Assembly: GCA_020638675.1 (NCBI GenBank)
Contig: JACKID010000001.1
Span: 62,001 to 126,000 of the forward strand
DNA from: Planctomycetota bacterium
GTDB taxonomy: Bacteria; Planctomycetota; UBA8742; UBA2392
Direction of reading: 5' to 3'
Length of the DNA stretch: 64,000 nt
The notes beneath the pieces were generated by a model that saw only the letters and a program-made list of their open reading frames with translations, did no database searches and was not told the DNA's origin. This document shows positions 39,448 through 48,858 of the stretch, piece after piece (the first letter of the stretch is position 1; the number at the start of each line of letters is the position of its first letter). A program made the translations under genes and the position numbers.

Positions 39448-41400
39448 ATGGGTAAGACTGTTGGAATCGACCTCGGTACCACGAACAGTTGCGTGGCCGT
39501 TATGGAAGGCAAAGAGCCGAAGGTAATCGCGAACCCCGCGGGCGCGCGCATTACCCCTTCGGTCGTCAGCTTCGCGGAAAACGGTGAGCGCCACATCGGC
39601 CAGATGGCCAAGCGCCAGGCCGTCACCAACCCGACGAACACCATTTTCAGCATCAAGCGCTTCATGGGCCGCCGCCACAACGAGGTGGCCGATGAAGAGA
39701 AGATCGTGCCGTACGAAGTCATCGGCGGCGCGGGCGAAATGGTCAAGGTCAAGGCGCGCGGCAAGGAATACACGCCGCAGGAAATCAGCGCCATGATCCT
39801 CAGCGACCTCAAGAAGACCGCAGAGGCCTACCTCGGCGAGTCAGTCACCCAGGCCGTCATCACAGTGCCCGCCTATTTTAATGACGCACAGCGGCAGGCG
39901 ACGAAAGAGGCGGGAGAGATTGCCGGTCTGAAGGTACTTCGCCTGCTGCCGGAGCCGACCGCGGCTTGTGTCGCGTTCGGTCTGGACAAGCGCAAGCAGG
40001 GCAAGTTCGCCGTGTTTGACCTTGGTGGTGGTACGTTCGACGTCAGCGTCCTGGAAGTCTCCAGCGACGGTGGCGAAAGCGTCTTCCAGGTTCTCAGCAT
40101 CACCGGCGACGGCCACCTCGGTGGCGACGACTTCGACCAGGTCTTGATCGACCACATCGCGGACGAATTCAACAAGACTCAGGGCATTGACCTGCGCAAA
40201 GACCAGATGGCCCTGCAGCGCCTGAAGGAAGCCGCGGAAAAGGCCAAGTGCGACCTCAGCTCGACCGAGCAGACGGACGTCAACCTGCCCTTCATCACGG
40301 CCGACGCCAGCGGCCCGAAGCACCTGCAGATGAACATCACCCGCGCGAAGTTTGAGCAGCTCGCGGGCAAGCTGTTTGACCGCCTCGTGGGCCCGACCAA
40401 GCAGGCGTTGACCGAAGCCGGGCTCAGCGCCAGCGAAATCGACGAAGTACTGCTGGTCGGCGGCAGCACCCGCATCCCGAAGGTGCAGAAGATCTGCAAG
40501 GATATCTTCGGCAAGGACCCGAACCGCGGGCTCAACCCCGACGAAGTGGTCGCGCTGGGTGCGGCTGTCCAGGGTGGCGTGGCGACCGGCGAGTTCAAGG
40601 ACATCCTCGTGCTCGACGCGACCCCGCTGTCACTCGGCGTGGAAGTCCTGCACGGCGAAATGAACGTCCTGATCCCGAAGAACACCACGATCCCGACGTC
40701 CAAGGAACAGACCTACAGCACGGCCGCGGACAACCAGACGGCCGTGACCATCAAGGTCTACCAGGGTGAGCGCAAGATCGCGTCCGCCAACCGCCTGCTG
40801 GGCAGTTTCGACCTGACGGGCATTCCGCCGGCCCCGCGCGGCATGCCGCAGATTGAGGTCAAGTTCGACATCGACGCCAACGGCATCCTGAAGGTAAGCG
40901 CCAAGGACAAGGGCACCGGCAAGGAAGCCAAGATCGAGATCAAGAGCGATTCCGGCCTCAGCAAGGACGAGATCGAGAAGATGCGCAAGGAGGCCGAGGA
41001 ACACGCGGCTGACGACGAGAAGCGCGTCGAGCTGATCCATGCGAAGAACGAGGGCGACCGCATGGCGTTCTCGGTCGGCAAGATGCTCGATGAGCACGGC
41101 AGCAAGCTCGACGAGGCGGGCAAGAAGGAGATTGAGGAGAAGAAGAAGGAGCTCGAGGAAGCCATGAAGGGCGAAGATGTCGCCAAGATCAAGGCGGCCA
41201 CTGAGACCCTGACCAAGGCCAGCCACAAGCTCGCCGAAAAGATCTACGCCAACGCCAGCCCCAAGGAGCAGGAAGAAATGCGCAAGCAGGCCGAGGAAGC
41301 TCAAGCCCGAGGCGGCATGGGCGGCGGCACCAGCACCGAAGGCAGCGGCGACCGGGTAGTCGACGCCGACTACTCCGTAAAGGACGACGACAAGAAGTGA
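39448..41400 (+). CDS. dnaK: Molecular chaperone DnaK (Hsp70)
   Basis: A 650-residue Hsp70. The ATPase domain begins GKTVGIDLGTTNSCVAVMEG, with phosphate 1 and 2 signatures (VFDLGGGTFDVSVLEV and LLVGGSTRIPKVQ). The linker VLDATPLSLGVEVLHGE precedes the substrate domain, and a helical lid (~500-605) leads to a Gly-rich, acidic tail. It folds and protects cytosolic proteins with DnaJ and GrpE, whose genes are not in the window. GGAGGG lies five bases before the ATG. The gene is monocistronic, with a sigma-54-like promoter and a strong terminator. Confidence 0.97.
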   Translation: MGKTVGIDLGTTNSCVAVMEGKEPKVIANPAGARITPSVVSFAENGERHIGQMAKRQAVTNPTNTIFSIKRFMGRRHNEVADEEKIVPYEVIGGAGEMVKVKARGKEYTPQEISAMILSDLKKTAEAYLGESVTQAVITVPAYFNDAQRQATKEAGEIAGLKVLRLLPEPTAACVAFGLDKRKQGKFAVFDLGGGTFDVSVLEVSSDGGESVFQVLSITGDGHLGGDDFDQVLIDHIADEFNKTQGIDLRKDQMALQRLKEAAEKAKCDLSSTEQTDVNLPFITADASGPKHLQMNITRAKFEQLAGKLFDRLVGPTKQALTEAGLSASEIDEVLLVGGSTRIPKVQKICKDIFGKDPNRGLNPDEVVALGAAVQGGVATGEFKDILVLDATPLSLGVEVLHGEMNVLIPKNTTIPTSKEQTYSTAADNQTAVTIKVYQGERKIASANRLLGSFDLTGIPPAPRGMPQIEVKFDIDANGILKVSAKDKGTGKEAKIEIKSDSGLSKDEIEKMRKEAEEHAADDEKRVELIHAKNEGDRMAFSVGKMLDEHGSKLDEAGKKEIEEKKKELEEAMKGEDVAKIKAATETLTKASHKLAEKIYANASPKEQEEMRKQAEEAQARGGMGGGTSTEGSGDRVVDADYSVKDDDKK

Positions 41401-41425
41401 AGCTTGCGTGAAAGCTGTAGCATCA

Positions 41426-41459
41426 CAACCGGAGCGGCTTGGCCGCTCCGGTTGTTTTT
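41426..41459 (+). terminator. Rho-independent terminator after dnaK
   Basis: CAACCGGAGCGG pairs perfectly with CCGCTCCGGTTG (12 bp) around CTTGG, followed by five T residues. Confidence 0.95.
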
Positions 41460-41542
41460 CCGTGGTCCGTCAATCGGTTCGGGATAGACTGCGCCGTGTC
41501 TCTATTCCGATTATTGCATTCCAACCTCTGTTGAGAGCTCCG

Positions 41543-44500
41543 ATGCTACTTCGCATTACCTTGGCGCTTCTGCTGTTTGCCGGCGCGGTTCGCGCACAGT
41601 CCCTTGTCCTCGATGTGTCGTCGGGTACGCAGACGCACCAGTCAGACCCGCACCAATACACAACGATTGGCTCGATCACTTACTTCGTAGCGAGCACCGA
41701 AAACTCCGGCTACGAGTTGTGGAAGACCAACGGAACGAGTGGTGGTACGACCCGCGTGATCGAGTTGCTTCCTGGCCCGGTCAATGACCAGGTCAACGTC
41801 GTGCTACTTGGTGGGATCGGGTCGAACCTCTATTTCCTGGCCTACTTGCCTGGCTCAGGAACCAGCCTCTGGCGAACAGACGGAACGGCCGCGAACACAA
41901 CACTCATCACGACGCTTGCTCAGGTCGGGCCTAGCAACCGCCCTGCACTGACGGTGAACGGGCGCATCTACTTCTACATGTTTAGCGGGGTGACGTTTAC
42001 GAACGTTCTCTGGTGCACCGACGGGACCGCTGGGGGCACGATCGACTTGTCGACGCCGGCAGGCGTCACGGACATTTTCGACGCTTTTCCGTTCGGGAAC
42101 GACGTGGTTTTCTTCGGTACGTCGACGGCAAGCGGGTCCGAGCCCTGGATTACCAACGGCACTGTCGCCGGTACGTCGATGATCATCGATCTGAATTCGG
42201 GCTCTGGTAGCGGCACGCCATCGTCGGTGTCGGCAGGTTTTGCTGACCAGCCAGCGGGCATGGAGTTCGGGGGCGAATTCTACTTCATGGGCAGCAATGG
42301 CAGCTCCGGCTTTGAGCTTTGGAAGACTGACGGAACTGCGGGAGGTACGTCTCTGGTCCTGGACATTGCTTCCGGTAGTGGTGACAGTTCCGCAAGCGGG
42401 TTTGCGGTTCACGCGGGGGAGTTATTTTTTGCGGCATCGGACACCAACGGCCGCGAGCTGTGGAAGACAGACGGGACGGCGGGTGGCACGCAAATGGTGC
42501 GTGACATCCATACCACGGGAAGCTCATACCCGCTTTACCTCACCAGCTCGCCGGGCGGACTGTTGTTTGCCGCTGACGACGGGACGTCAGGTTTCGAGCC
42601 ATGGATCAGCGACGGCACATCCGGTGGTACAACGCTGCTGCTGGACTTGAACACCGCGGGGAGTTCATCGCCGACAGGCTTTGAGGTCCACGGCTCGAAC
42701 GCTTATTTCATTGCGATCGAGTCAATGTTCGTCACAAAGGTGTACACCACAAATGGTACGGCAGGCGGTACGAGCGTAGTGAGCGGTTCCTATGTCTCCT
42801 TCTATTCTTCGGCAGCCACCAACTTGCTTCATTCGGATGGGACCCGCGTCTACTTCTCAAACGGCGAACTCTGGAGCGCGACGGGCACGAGTGCGTCACA
42901 GGTAGCGAACATCGCAGCGGACGTCGAGTCTGTCGCTTGGTGGGTTCGGTATCCAAAAACAATGCAGGCGAACCCGGTGCTGTCCGGCGAGATGATCTTC
43001 TCAGCGGGTGTCGCGGGCGCCGACTATGAGCTGTGGAAGAGTGATGGCTCCTCTGGCGGGACCAACGTCCTGCTCAACATTAACGCAGGAACGGCGAGTT
43101 CATACCCCAGCGGTTACAGCGTCTTGGGAACACGGGCGTTCTTTACGGCAGACAACGGCACGCACGGATTCGAGCTCTGGCGAACAGACGGAACGGCCGC
43201 GAGCACGATCCGGCTGACGGACTTGGCGTCAGGAGCCTCAAGTTCTAACGCCACGCCAATTGGTGCTCTGAACGGCGCAATGATGTTTTGGGGCACATCC
43301 GGCATGACGGTATATCTGGGCAGCAGCGACGGAACGCTTGCCGGCACGTCCAGTTTTGCCCTCCCGTCGACGGTAACCGACATCAACAACGCAGGCGTTT
43401 CCGGCAACCGCATCTATTTCACGGCAGACGTCGCAGGTGGTACACAGGTCTGGGTAAGCGATGGCACGCAGGCAGGAACAGGCGCGCTGGCGAACATAGG
43501 GACATTCACGAACAACAGGTACCTGCCGCTGTTTCAGTTCGCGGGCGAAACCTACTTCCCGGCGTACACCGTCACGAACGGAGTCGAGCTCTGGAAGACC
43601 GACGGCACGACAGGCGGAACTGCGCTGGTGCGGGATATCAACACCGGCACTGGTTTTGGTGTTGTGAGTGACGCTCTGGAGATCGCCGTCATCAACAACA
43701 AGATGCTTTTCGCTGCTAATGATGGCTCCAGTGGCTGGGAGCTGTGGCAGTCGGATGGAACGGCAGGGGGCACGACACTCCTCGTAGACATAAACTCCGG
43801 GGCGCTATCGAGCGGCCCGACCGACTTCACGCCGTACAACGGGCTCGTGTACTTCACTGCGGAGACTGCAGCTTCCGGGCGCGAGTTGTGGGTCACAGAC
43901 GGGACGGCCGGCGGCACCAGCATGGTGAAGGACATCTACACCGGGATCATCAGCGGCTATCCCAACAACCTGCACGTCTGGAATGGCTTGCTCTACTTTG
44001 GGGCTGCGGATGCGGCGAACGGGATGGAGCTCTGGTCCTCAGATGGGTCTCCAACGGGCACAGTCCTGGTCGCGGATCTGCTGTCCGGCCCGGAGGGATC
44101 GGCCCCGTCCAGTTTGATAACTGTCGGCACGCAGCTCATGTTCACGGCCTATACCGCTACCGCCGGACGCGAGTACTGGGTTTACAACGGCGGCGGCTCC
44201 TCCAACACGGCTCCGACCATCAGCGCGGCGGCTCCTGTTTCCGTGAGTGTGGGTACGCCTTTGAGCAGCGTGACAGTTGCGACAGTGGCCGACGCACAAG
44301 ATGCGAGTGGCTCGCTTGCCGTGGCTGCGACGCTGATTCCTGCCGGTCTCACGGTCACGAACATCACCAACACCAACGGCACAATCACGGCCGACATCTC
44401 GGCGAGCTCATCGGCAACGAACGGCGCCAACCTTGTGACACTGCGCGTCCAGGATTCGGGGGCGCTGATCGCCACGGCGCAGCTTACGGTAAACGTGAGC

Positions 44501-44647
44501 GGCGCGAGCGGCGGCGGCAGTGGCGGCGGCAGTGGCGGCGGTGGAGGCGGCGGCTGTTCGGGGCTGCCATCATCTGGCGGCCTGACGCTGGCTGCGCTTG
44601 CCTTGCTTGCAGGCATCGCCACCCGGCGAAGGCTGTCTCGCCAGTAG
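41543..44647 (+). CDS. Exported ELWxxDGT-repeat surface protein with C-terminal sorting-like signal
   Basis: A 1034-residue protein. The signal peptide is LLRITLALLLFAGAVRA. Residues ~45-880 carry about eighteen ELWKTDGTAGGT-type repeats spaced ~45-60 residues, the TIGR04534 repeat, probably a string of beta-propeller blades. Residues ~890-985 are an Ig/cadherin-like region. The tail has a Gly/Ser linker with one Cys (GGGGGCSGLPSSGG), a hydrophobic helix and RRRLSRQ, resembling MYXO-CTERM-type signals. The ATG at 41543 begins the signal peptide and has GAGAG upstream; the ORF is open to 41408. GC and codon use are lower than in its neighbours. An adhesin or surface role is likely. Confidence 0.85.
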   Translation: MLLRITLALLLFAGAVRAQSLVLDVSSGTQTHQSDPHQYTTIGSITYFVASTENSGYELWKTNGTSGGTTRVIELLPGPVNDQVNVVLLGGIGSNLYFLAYLPGSGTSLWRTDGTAANTTLITTLAQVGPSNRPALTVNGRIYFYMFSGVTFTNVLWCTDGTAGGTIDLSTPAGVTDIFDAFPFGNDVVFFGTSTASGSEPWITNGTVAGTSMIIDLNSGSGSGTPSSVSAGFADQPAGMEFGGEFYFMGSNGSSGFELWKTDGTAGGTSLVLDIASGSGDSSASGFAVHAGELFFAASDTNGRELWKTDGTAGGTQMVRDIHTTGSSYPLYLTSSPGGLLFAADDGTSGFEPWISDGTSGGTTLLLDLNTAGSSSPTGFEVHGSNAYFIAIESMFVTKVYTTNGTAGGTSVVSGSYVSFYSSAATNLLHSDGTRVYFSNGELWSATGTSASQVANIAADVESVAWWVRYPKTMQANPVLSGEMIFSAGVAGADYELWKSDGSSGGTNVLLNINAGTASSYPSGYSVLGTRAFFTADNGTHGFELWRTDGTAASTIRLTDLASGASSSNATPIGALNGAMMFWGTSGMTVYLGSSDGTLAGTSSFALPSTVTDINNAGVSGNRIYFTADVAGGTQVWVSDGTQAGTGALANIGTFTNNRYLPLFQFAGETYFPAYTVTNGVELWKTDGTTGGTALVRDINTGTGFGVVSDALEIAVINNKMLFAANDGSSGWELWQSDGTAGGTTLLVDINSGALSSGPTDFTPYNGLVYFTAETAASGRELWVTDGTAGGTSMVKDIYTGIISGYPNNLHVWNGLLYFGAADAANGMELWSSDGSPTGTVLVADLLSGPEGSAPSSLITVGTQLMFTAYTATAGREYWVYNGGGSSNTAPTISAAAPVSVSVGTPLSSVTVATVADAQDASGSLAVAATLIPAGLTVTNITNTNGTITADISASSSATNGANLVTLRVQDSGALIATAQLTVNVSGASGGGSGGGSGGGGGGGCSGLPSSGGLTLAALALLAGIATRRRLSRQ

Positions 44648-44661
44648 CGGTCGCATCACGC

Positions 44662-44667
44662 TACACT
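44662..44667 (+). promoter_or_regulatory. -10 box of a leaderless promoter (methyltransferase gene)
   Basis: TACACT, in the context GCTACACT, ends six bases before the ATG at 44674. No Shine-Dalgarno sequence. Confidence 0.6.
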
Positions 44668-44673
44668 GTCGGC

Positions 44674-45429
44674 ATGGCCGACAAGCATCAGTTGAAGGCG
44701 GAGTGGGAAGCGTTTGCCCGTGAGTGGATTGCGCGCTGTGAAGAGCGGCGTGATGAAGCCCGTGAGGGCATCCTGGATGACTGGATGCTGGAGCTAGCGG
44801 GCGACGTTTCCGGCAAGCGCGTGATCGACCTCGGCTGCGGCGAAGGCCGCTTCTGCCGCATGCTGGCGGCGCGCGGCGCGGAGGTGCTGGGCGTTGACCT
44901 TCAACCCGCCTTCATAGAGTACGCCGAGGCCCACAAGGGCGAGCGCGAAAAGTACCTCCTCGGCGACATGGAAGAACTCGAGGGCGTGCCCGACGCGGCC
45001 TTCGACCTGGCCGTCTCCTACATCTCGCTCGTCGACGTGCCCGACATGCGGTCCGCCGTGATGCAGGCCGCGCGCGTGCTGAAACCCGGCGGGCGTCTGC
45101 TGGTCAGCAACCTCTCGCCGCTCGCGACCGCGGCCGTCACAACCAACTGGTGGGTTCGCGACGAGCAGGGGCGCAAGCTGCACTACCGGCTCGACAACTA
45201 CAGTGAAGAGGGCGCGCGTGTTGTCTCGTTCGGCCCCGGCCATCGCCTGACCAACTACCACCGTACGTTCAGCACAACCATCAACGCCTTCATCGACGCC
45301 GGGCTGATCGTGAAGCGCGTCTACGAGCCCACGCCCAATGCGGAGCAACTCAAGCGCCGCCCGGGCCTCGACGACCTGTTCCGCGCGGCCATCTTCATTG
45401 TCTACGAGTTGATCAAGCCGGCTACTTGA
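44674..45429 (+). CDS. Class I SAM-dependent methyltransferase
   Basis: A 251-residue methyltransferase. Motif I is VIDLGCGEGRFCRML (~50-64), the acidic loop after strand 2 is VLGVDLQPAFI, motif II/III is FDLAVSYISLVDV and the post-motif strand is VLKPGGRLLVSNL. A ~35-residue helical N-terminus precedes the domain. It resembles the methyltransferase-11 type acting on small molecules or lipids; the acceptor is unknown. The start at 44674 is set by the TACACT box; the ORF is open far upstream because of the high GC. Its stop overlaps by eight bases, tail to tail, with the heparinase-like gene. Confidence 0.9.
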   Translation: MADKHQLKAEWEAFAREWIARCEERRDEAREGILDDWMLELAGDVSGKRVIDLGCGEGRFCRMLAARGAEVLGVDLQPAFIEYAEAHKGEREKYLLGDMEELEGVPDAAFDLAVSYISLVDVPDMRSAVMQAARVLKPGGRLLVSNLSPLATAAVTTNWWVRDEQGRKLHYRLDNYSEEGARVVSFGPGHRLTNYHRTFSTTINAFIDAGLIVKRVYEPTPNAEQLKRRPGLDDLFRAAIFIVYELIKPAT

Positions 45430-47440
45430 GATCGAGTGTGAAGCTCTCGAGCTTCTTGCCGTCGCGGTTGCGGGTGACCTTCAGCTGCTTGCCCGGCTTG
45501 TACTCCAACTCGTCTTCGATGCCGCCGCGGGTAATGGTCAGAGTCAATTTGCCGCCGCGCTCCCTGGACTCAAGCTCAAGCGCCTGCTCACTCGCGGCTC
45601 GCGGGGCCAGTATCACCAGCGCATTCCACGCGTCGCCTTTCCACTTGGCGTCCATGCGCGGTTGCTCGCCAAAGTTGTTCGAAGCGAACGTGCTGGTGGC
45701 GAACTGCATAGCGCCCTTGCCCTGCGGAAAGAAGCACACATCCAACGCGCGATCGCCGACGGAATGGGTCGCTGTGTCTTCTCCGTACTCGAACTTCGAA
45801 TCCTTCTCGCCATGAAGCAGGAAGGTGAACTCCGTGTCTTTTGCGCCCTTGCTGAAGTTGTCCAGCAGCACCACGTAGGGATGGAAACCCTCCACACCCT
45901 GGGGCGCGAGCATCAGCAGCTGAGTGCGCGTGGCGGACTTCAGTGGATTGTAGCCGTCCTTGCCGTAGGCCTTGGACAAGTCGGCCGTAATGGCAACAGC
46001 TGAAGAGAACTGCTCGAAGTCGCGACTTTCGGCCTCGCAGAAGCGGCCGCCGCCGGACAGGTACTGGCCCTTGCCATCTACCAGCACGCCGTTGTGTCCG
46101 CAGGTCTGGTTGGGCGTGCCCTCGGTGTTCACGTTGCTGTAGCCGGTGTCGCAGGCCAGCCAACCGCCGTGAGACCAGATCAGAAAGGCCCCGTGGTCGC
46201 CCTGGCAGTGCAGGCCGTTGAGGCGCTTGCCTGCTTCGCTGTAGTAGAAAAAGTCGTCGGCGTCCCGGCCGCTGCGCACGGTGAGGCGTCCCGTCTCAGC
46301 ACAGAAGCGGACCTTTTGTGCCGGCGCCTCGGGCTTGATCTCGGTGTCCTCCCATAGCACGGCGTAGGGCGCGGTGTGGCCGCCGCCGCTACCGGCGCGG
46401 TTGTGCAGCAACTCTTCCCAGGCCCAGCGTGCGGGCCCGTGGCTGTACTTGGTCGCGCAGTACAAGAAGTGCACGCCCGGCCACTTGGTGTAGTCGCCGT
46501 CGGAATCGTTCATCGGCACGGCCATGGTGCCGCCCGGGACGACCTCGGCGATCAACTGGTCGCAGATCGCGGGCAAACGGCCGTCCGCAAAGATGTCTGC
46601 GGCGCCAAGGCGTACGATGGCGGCCTGAAAGGGCAGCATGCGCGACAGGCCGAAGGGCCCGTACATACTGCCTTCAATCGCGGCGCCGTCTTTGTCGAAC
46701 GCGCCAGCAAAGTATGCGGTGCACTTCTGGTCGGCCAATACCGCCCAGTCCTTGGCCTCGGGGACCTCGTGCCACAACGCCAGGCCCGCCAGGCCAACGG
46801 CGCCCATGGCAGCCATGGAGTGGTTGTTTGCTTCGGTTGTGGCTTCCCACGACTTCTTGCCAATGAAGCCCTTGTAATTGATCTCGGCGTGGCGCCTGAG
46901 GATGCGCTCGACGTTCTTGCGCGCGGCCGGTGTGATCACGTTGTAGGCCCAGTCGTAGCAGGTCGCAAAGCCTTCAAGAAACTCGCCGCGCGGCATGAAT
47001 TCGTTCTCGGGCAGCAGCCTGTGGAATGGCTCGTCGTCGAACTTCTCGAGCAGCGTAGAAAGCTCGGAGGCCGCGGTTTCGTCGCCGGAGATTGCGGCGT
47101 GAAAGCCCGCGGCCTCCAGCGCTTGGGTCAGCATGAAGCAACGTGACTGCAGGCTGGGCCCCGGCAGGGCGTCGGCGGGGTCCATTTGGCGGGCGGCGCC
47201 GGCGCGCGAGGTGACTTCCGACCATTGGGCTACCCATGGCTCTCGCGTGATCTTGTCGCGGATGACCACCAGGTCGTCAGCGCCGAACAGGATGCGCGGG
47301 TGGGTCTGGGGCACATCCAGCTTCGCTACACTCACGCCGGCGGGCGCAGCCTTGGGCTTGGCACGAACCGTCGTCGGCTGCGTGACGGAACAAAACAACA
47401 GCAGGCCGAACGCGGCGGCAAGAGTGAAAAGGGTTCTCAA
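45422..47440 (-). CDS. Heparinase II/III-like exported protein
   Basis: A 672-residue exported protein. The TTG at 47440 is preferred: GAGG lies five bases upstream and it opens the signal peptide RTLFTLAAAFGLLLFCSV. Residues ~45-390 are the alpha/alpha barrel of polysaccharide lyases, starting HPRILFGADDLVVIRDKI and with ATTEANNHSMAAMGAVGLAGL near 225-245, where the Asn-His pair lies at the usual lyase position. From ~430 a beta-sandwich follows: GLHCQGDHGAFLIWSHGGWLACDTGY, the heparinase II/III signature with its His. The natural glycan is unknown. It is 60 bases downstream of the VOC gene and may end the cysteine dioxygenase operon. Confidence 0.8.
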   Translation of the reverse strand: MRTLFTLAAAFGLLLFCSVTQPTTVRAKPKAAPAGVSVAKLDVPQTHPRILFGADDLVVIRDKITREPWVAQWSEVTSRAGAARQMDPADALPGPSLQSRCFMLTQALEAAGFHAAISGDETAASELSTLLEKFDDEPFHRLLPENEFMPRGEFLEGFATCYDWAYNVITPAARKNVERILRRHAEINYKGFIGKKSWEATTEANNHSMAAMGAVGLAGLALWHEVPEAKDWAVLADQKCTAYFAGAFDKDGAAIEGSMYGPFGLSRMLPFQAAIVRLGAADIFADGRLPAICDQLIAEVVPGGTMAVPMNDSDGDYTKWPGVHFLYCATKYSHGPARWAWEELLHNRAGSGGGHTAPYAVLWEDTEIKPEAPAQKVRFCAETGRLTVRSGRDADDFFYYSEAGKRLNGLHCQGDHGAFLIWSHGGWLACDTGYSNVNTEGTPNQTCGHNGVLVDGKGQYLSGGGRFCEAESRDFEQFSSAVAITADLSKAYGKDGYNPLKSATRTQLLMLAPQGVEGFHPYVVLLDNFSKGAKDTEFTFLLHGEKDSKFEYGEDTATHSVGDRALDVCFFPQGKGAMQFATSTFASNNFGEQPRMDAKWKGDAWNALVILAPRAASEQALELESRERGGKLTLTITRGGIEDELEYKPGKQLKVTRNRDGKKLESFTLDLK

Positions 47441-47499
47441 GCGGACCTCACGGAATGGGCCCGGGGAGCAGACGCAGCTTACATCGCTGGGCGCGGTCG

Positions 47500-47883
47500 T
47501 CACGCCTGCAGAATGATTTCGCGCCCGTCCGGGTCGGCGATGATCGCGAAGTTTGCGGCCTTGCGCTGGGGCGCGATATGCTTGGCCGCCAGCTCATCGA
47601 GCGCGGCCGTGAGGTCGTCCACCATCAGCACGATCGTGCCGTTCGCGGGCTTCACGGCACCCTGAGGTTCTTGAGGGGTGCCGGACTGCGTCTCGCCATG
47701 CTCGAACCCGAGCAGCGACCCGCCGAGGTCCAGGTTGAAGTACTTCTCGTCCTCGTCGGCGACGGTTGCGCCGTCCTTGATGTAGGTCCCGACGTGCAGC
47801 CCGAGCGTGTCGACATAGAACCTGCGCGCCCGCGCCACGTCGGGCGTTTCGAACACAACCGAATCGAGACGAAGTACGTTCAC
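47500..47883 (-). CDS. VOC-family (glyoxalase-like) protein
   Basis: A 127-residue VOC domain. RLDSVVFETPDVARARRFYVDTLGLHVG is the opening module, followed by FNLDLGGSLLGFEH. GTIVLMVDDLTAALDELAAKH and FAIIADPDGREIILQ close the second module with a metal-site Glu. The start is the GTG at 47883, whose GTGA overlaps the stop of the upstream gene; the ORF runs further upstream only as a shadow. It is third in the cysteine dioxygenase operon. Sequence similarity to the other VOC protein at 28524-28907 is only at family level. Confidence 0.85.
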   Translation of the reverse strand: MNVLRLDSVVFETPDVARARRFYVDTLGLHVGTYIKDGATVADEDEKYFNLDLGGSLLGFEHGETQSGTPQEPQGAVKPANGTIVLMVDDLTAALDELAAKHIAPQRKAANFAIIADPDGREIILQA

Positions 47884-48212
47884 GTGACAACGCCGTCGAC
47901 GGGCTTGAAGTGCGGGAACTTGCCCTCGGCCTCGGGCAGGCTGATCAGGGGCGCAAACTCGCCGATCTCTTCCATGCGCTTCCAGATCTTCTGGATCGCC
48001 GGGTGCTCGTGCGCCGCCTTGGCCGCGCCGGGCAGCCATTCGAAGACTTCGATGAACGTGCCGTCCTGGCTCTGCATCAGCACGGACGGGCGGTCGGTAA
48101 TCAACTCCTCGACCCGCAGCGTCGTGTTGTGCTGGCGGATCAGCTCTTTCATCGCCGCGTCGTTGGACGAGTCATACGGGCGGTACATCGCAATCACGAT
48201 CTCGGAGTTCAT
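47880..48212 (-). CDS. Small dimeric alpha-beta-barrel-like protein
   Basis: A 110-residue soluble protein. IVIAMYRPYDSSNDAAMKELIRQHNTTLR and SQDGTFIEVFEWLPGAAKAAHEHPAIQKIWKRM look like the strand-helix units of the antibiotic-biosynthesis-monooxygenase/dimeric alpha-beta-barrel group. The assignment is moderate. AGGA six bases before the ATG overlaps the stop of the cysteine dioxygenase gene 8 bases upstream. Its own stop overlaps the VOC start. The tight packing indicates a shared function with the dioxygenase. Confidence 0.75.
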   Translation of the reverse strand: MNSEIVIAMYRPYDSSNDAAMKELIRQHNTTLRVEELITDRPSVLMQSQDGTFIEVFEWLPGAAKAAHEHPAIQKIWKRMEEIGEFAPLISLPEAEGKFPHFKPVDGVVT

Positions 48213-48220
48213 GGGCAGTC

Positions 48221-48802
48221 CTAGGTTGGCTGTACGCTGGTGTCCCGGTAGCTGACCTGCACGTGGGAACGCCGCCCGGTGGCGACGTTGTAGCAGTAGT
48301 AGTCGTTCATCTCGCGCCCGTAGAGGTGGAGGGTGACGGTCTGCTCGCGCGTGTCGGGCACGCCCGTCTTGTGAATGTGGTCCGGGTTCGGCACGAAGGT
48401 GGTGACGCTGTTTTCCTGCAGCACCGAGATGCCGCCGCGCTTGAGAACGATGCCTTCGTCCTCCTTGCTGCGGTCATCCGTGCGGATGAAGTTGCGCTCC
48501 TCGAGCGCGCCCTTGATCACGCCTACCACGCCCCAGGTCCCGTGGTCATGAACGGGCGTCCACTGCCCCGGGTTCCACACCATGGTGAACAGGCTGATGC
48601 CGTCTTCAGGGCAGACGAACACGGCGTTGCGCGCGTAGTGGTGCGGGTCATCCTTGAAGTGCTCGGGCTTCAGAAAGCCCCGCGACCCCTGCAGCAACTT
48701 CATCATTTTCGGCGCGAGCGCCGCAACGACGTCCGAAAACTCCGGGTACTCCGCGGCCGCCATCCGCGAATCCTCAATGAACTTCTCCAGCGTGTATTCC
48801 AC
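48221..48802 (-). CDS. Cysteine dioxygenase family protein
   Basis: A 193-residue cupin of the type I cysteine dioxygenase family (PF05995), which uses Fe(II) and O2 to oxidise a thiol substrate such as cysteine or 3-mercaptopropionate to the sulfinate. The iron ligands are visible in GQWTPVHDHGTWGVVGVIKG (HxH) and DHIHKTG (third His). A Tyr in NDYYCYNV fits the catalytic Tyr position. I place the start at the GTG at 48802 because GGAG lies six bases upstream. It leads a compact operon with a small alpha-beta protein and a VOC protein, suggesting a sulfur-compound pathway. Confidence 0.88.
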   Translation of the reverse strand: MEYTLEKFIEDSRMAAAEYPEFSDVVAALAPKMMKLLQGSRGFLKPEHFKDDPHHYARNAVFVCPEDGISLFTMVWNPGQWTPVHDHGTWGVVGVIKGALEERNFIRTDDRSKEDEGIVLKRGGISVLQENSVTTFVPNPDHIHKTGVPDTREQTVTLHLYGREMNDYYCYNVATGRRSHVQVSYRDTSVQPT

Positions 48803-48858
48803 GGGCTGTCTCCGTCGCACCTTCCGGATGGTATGTCGCCCGGCCGACTGGGCAACCG

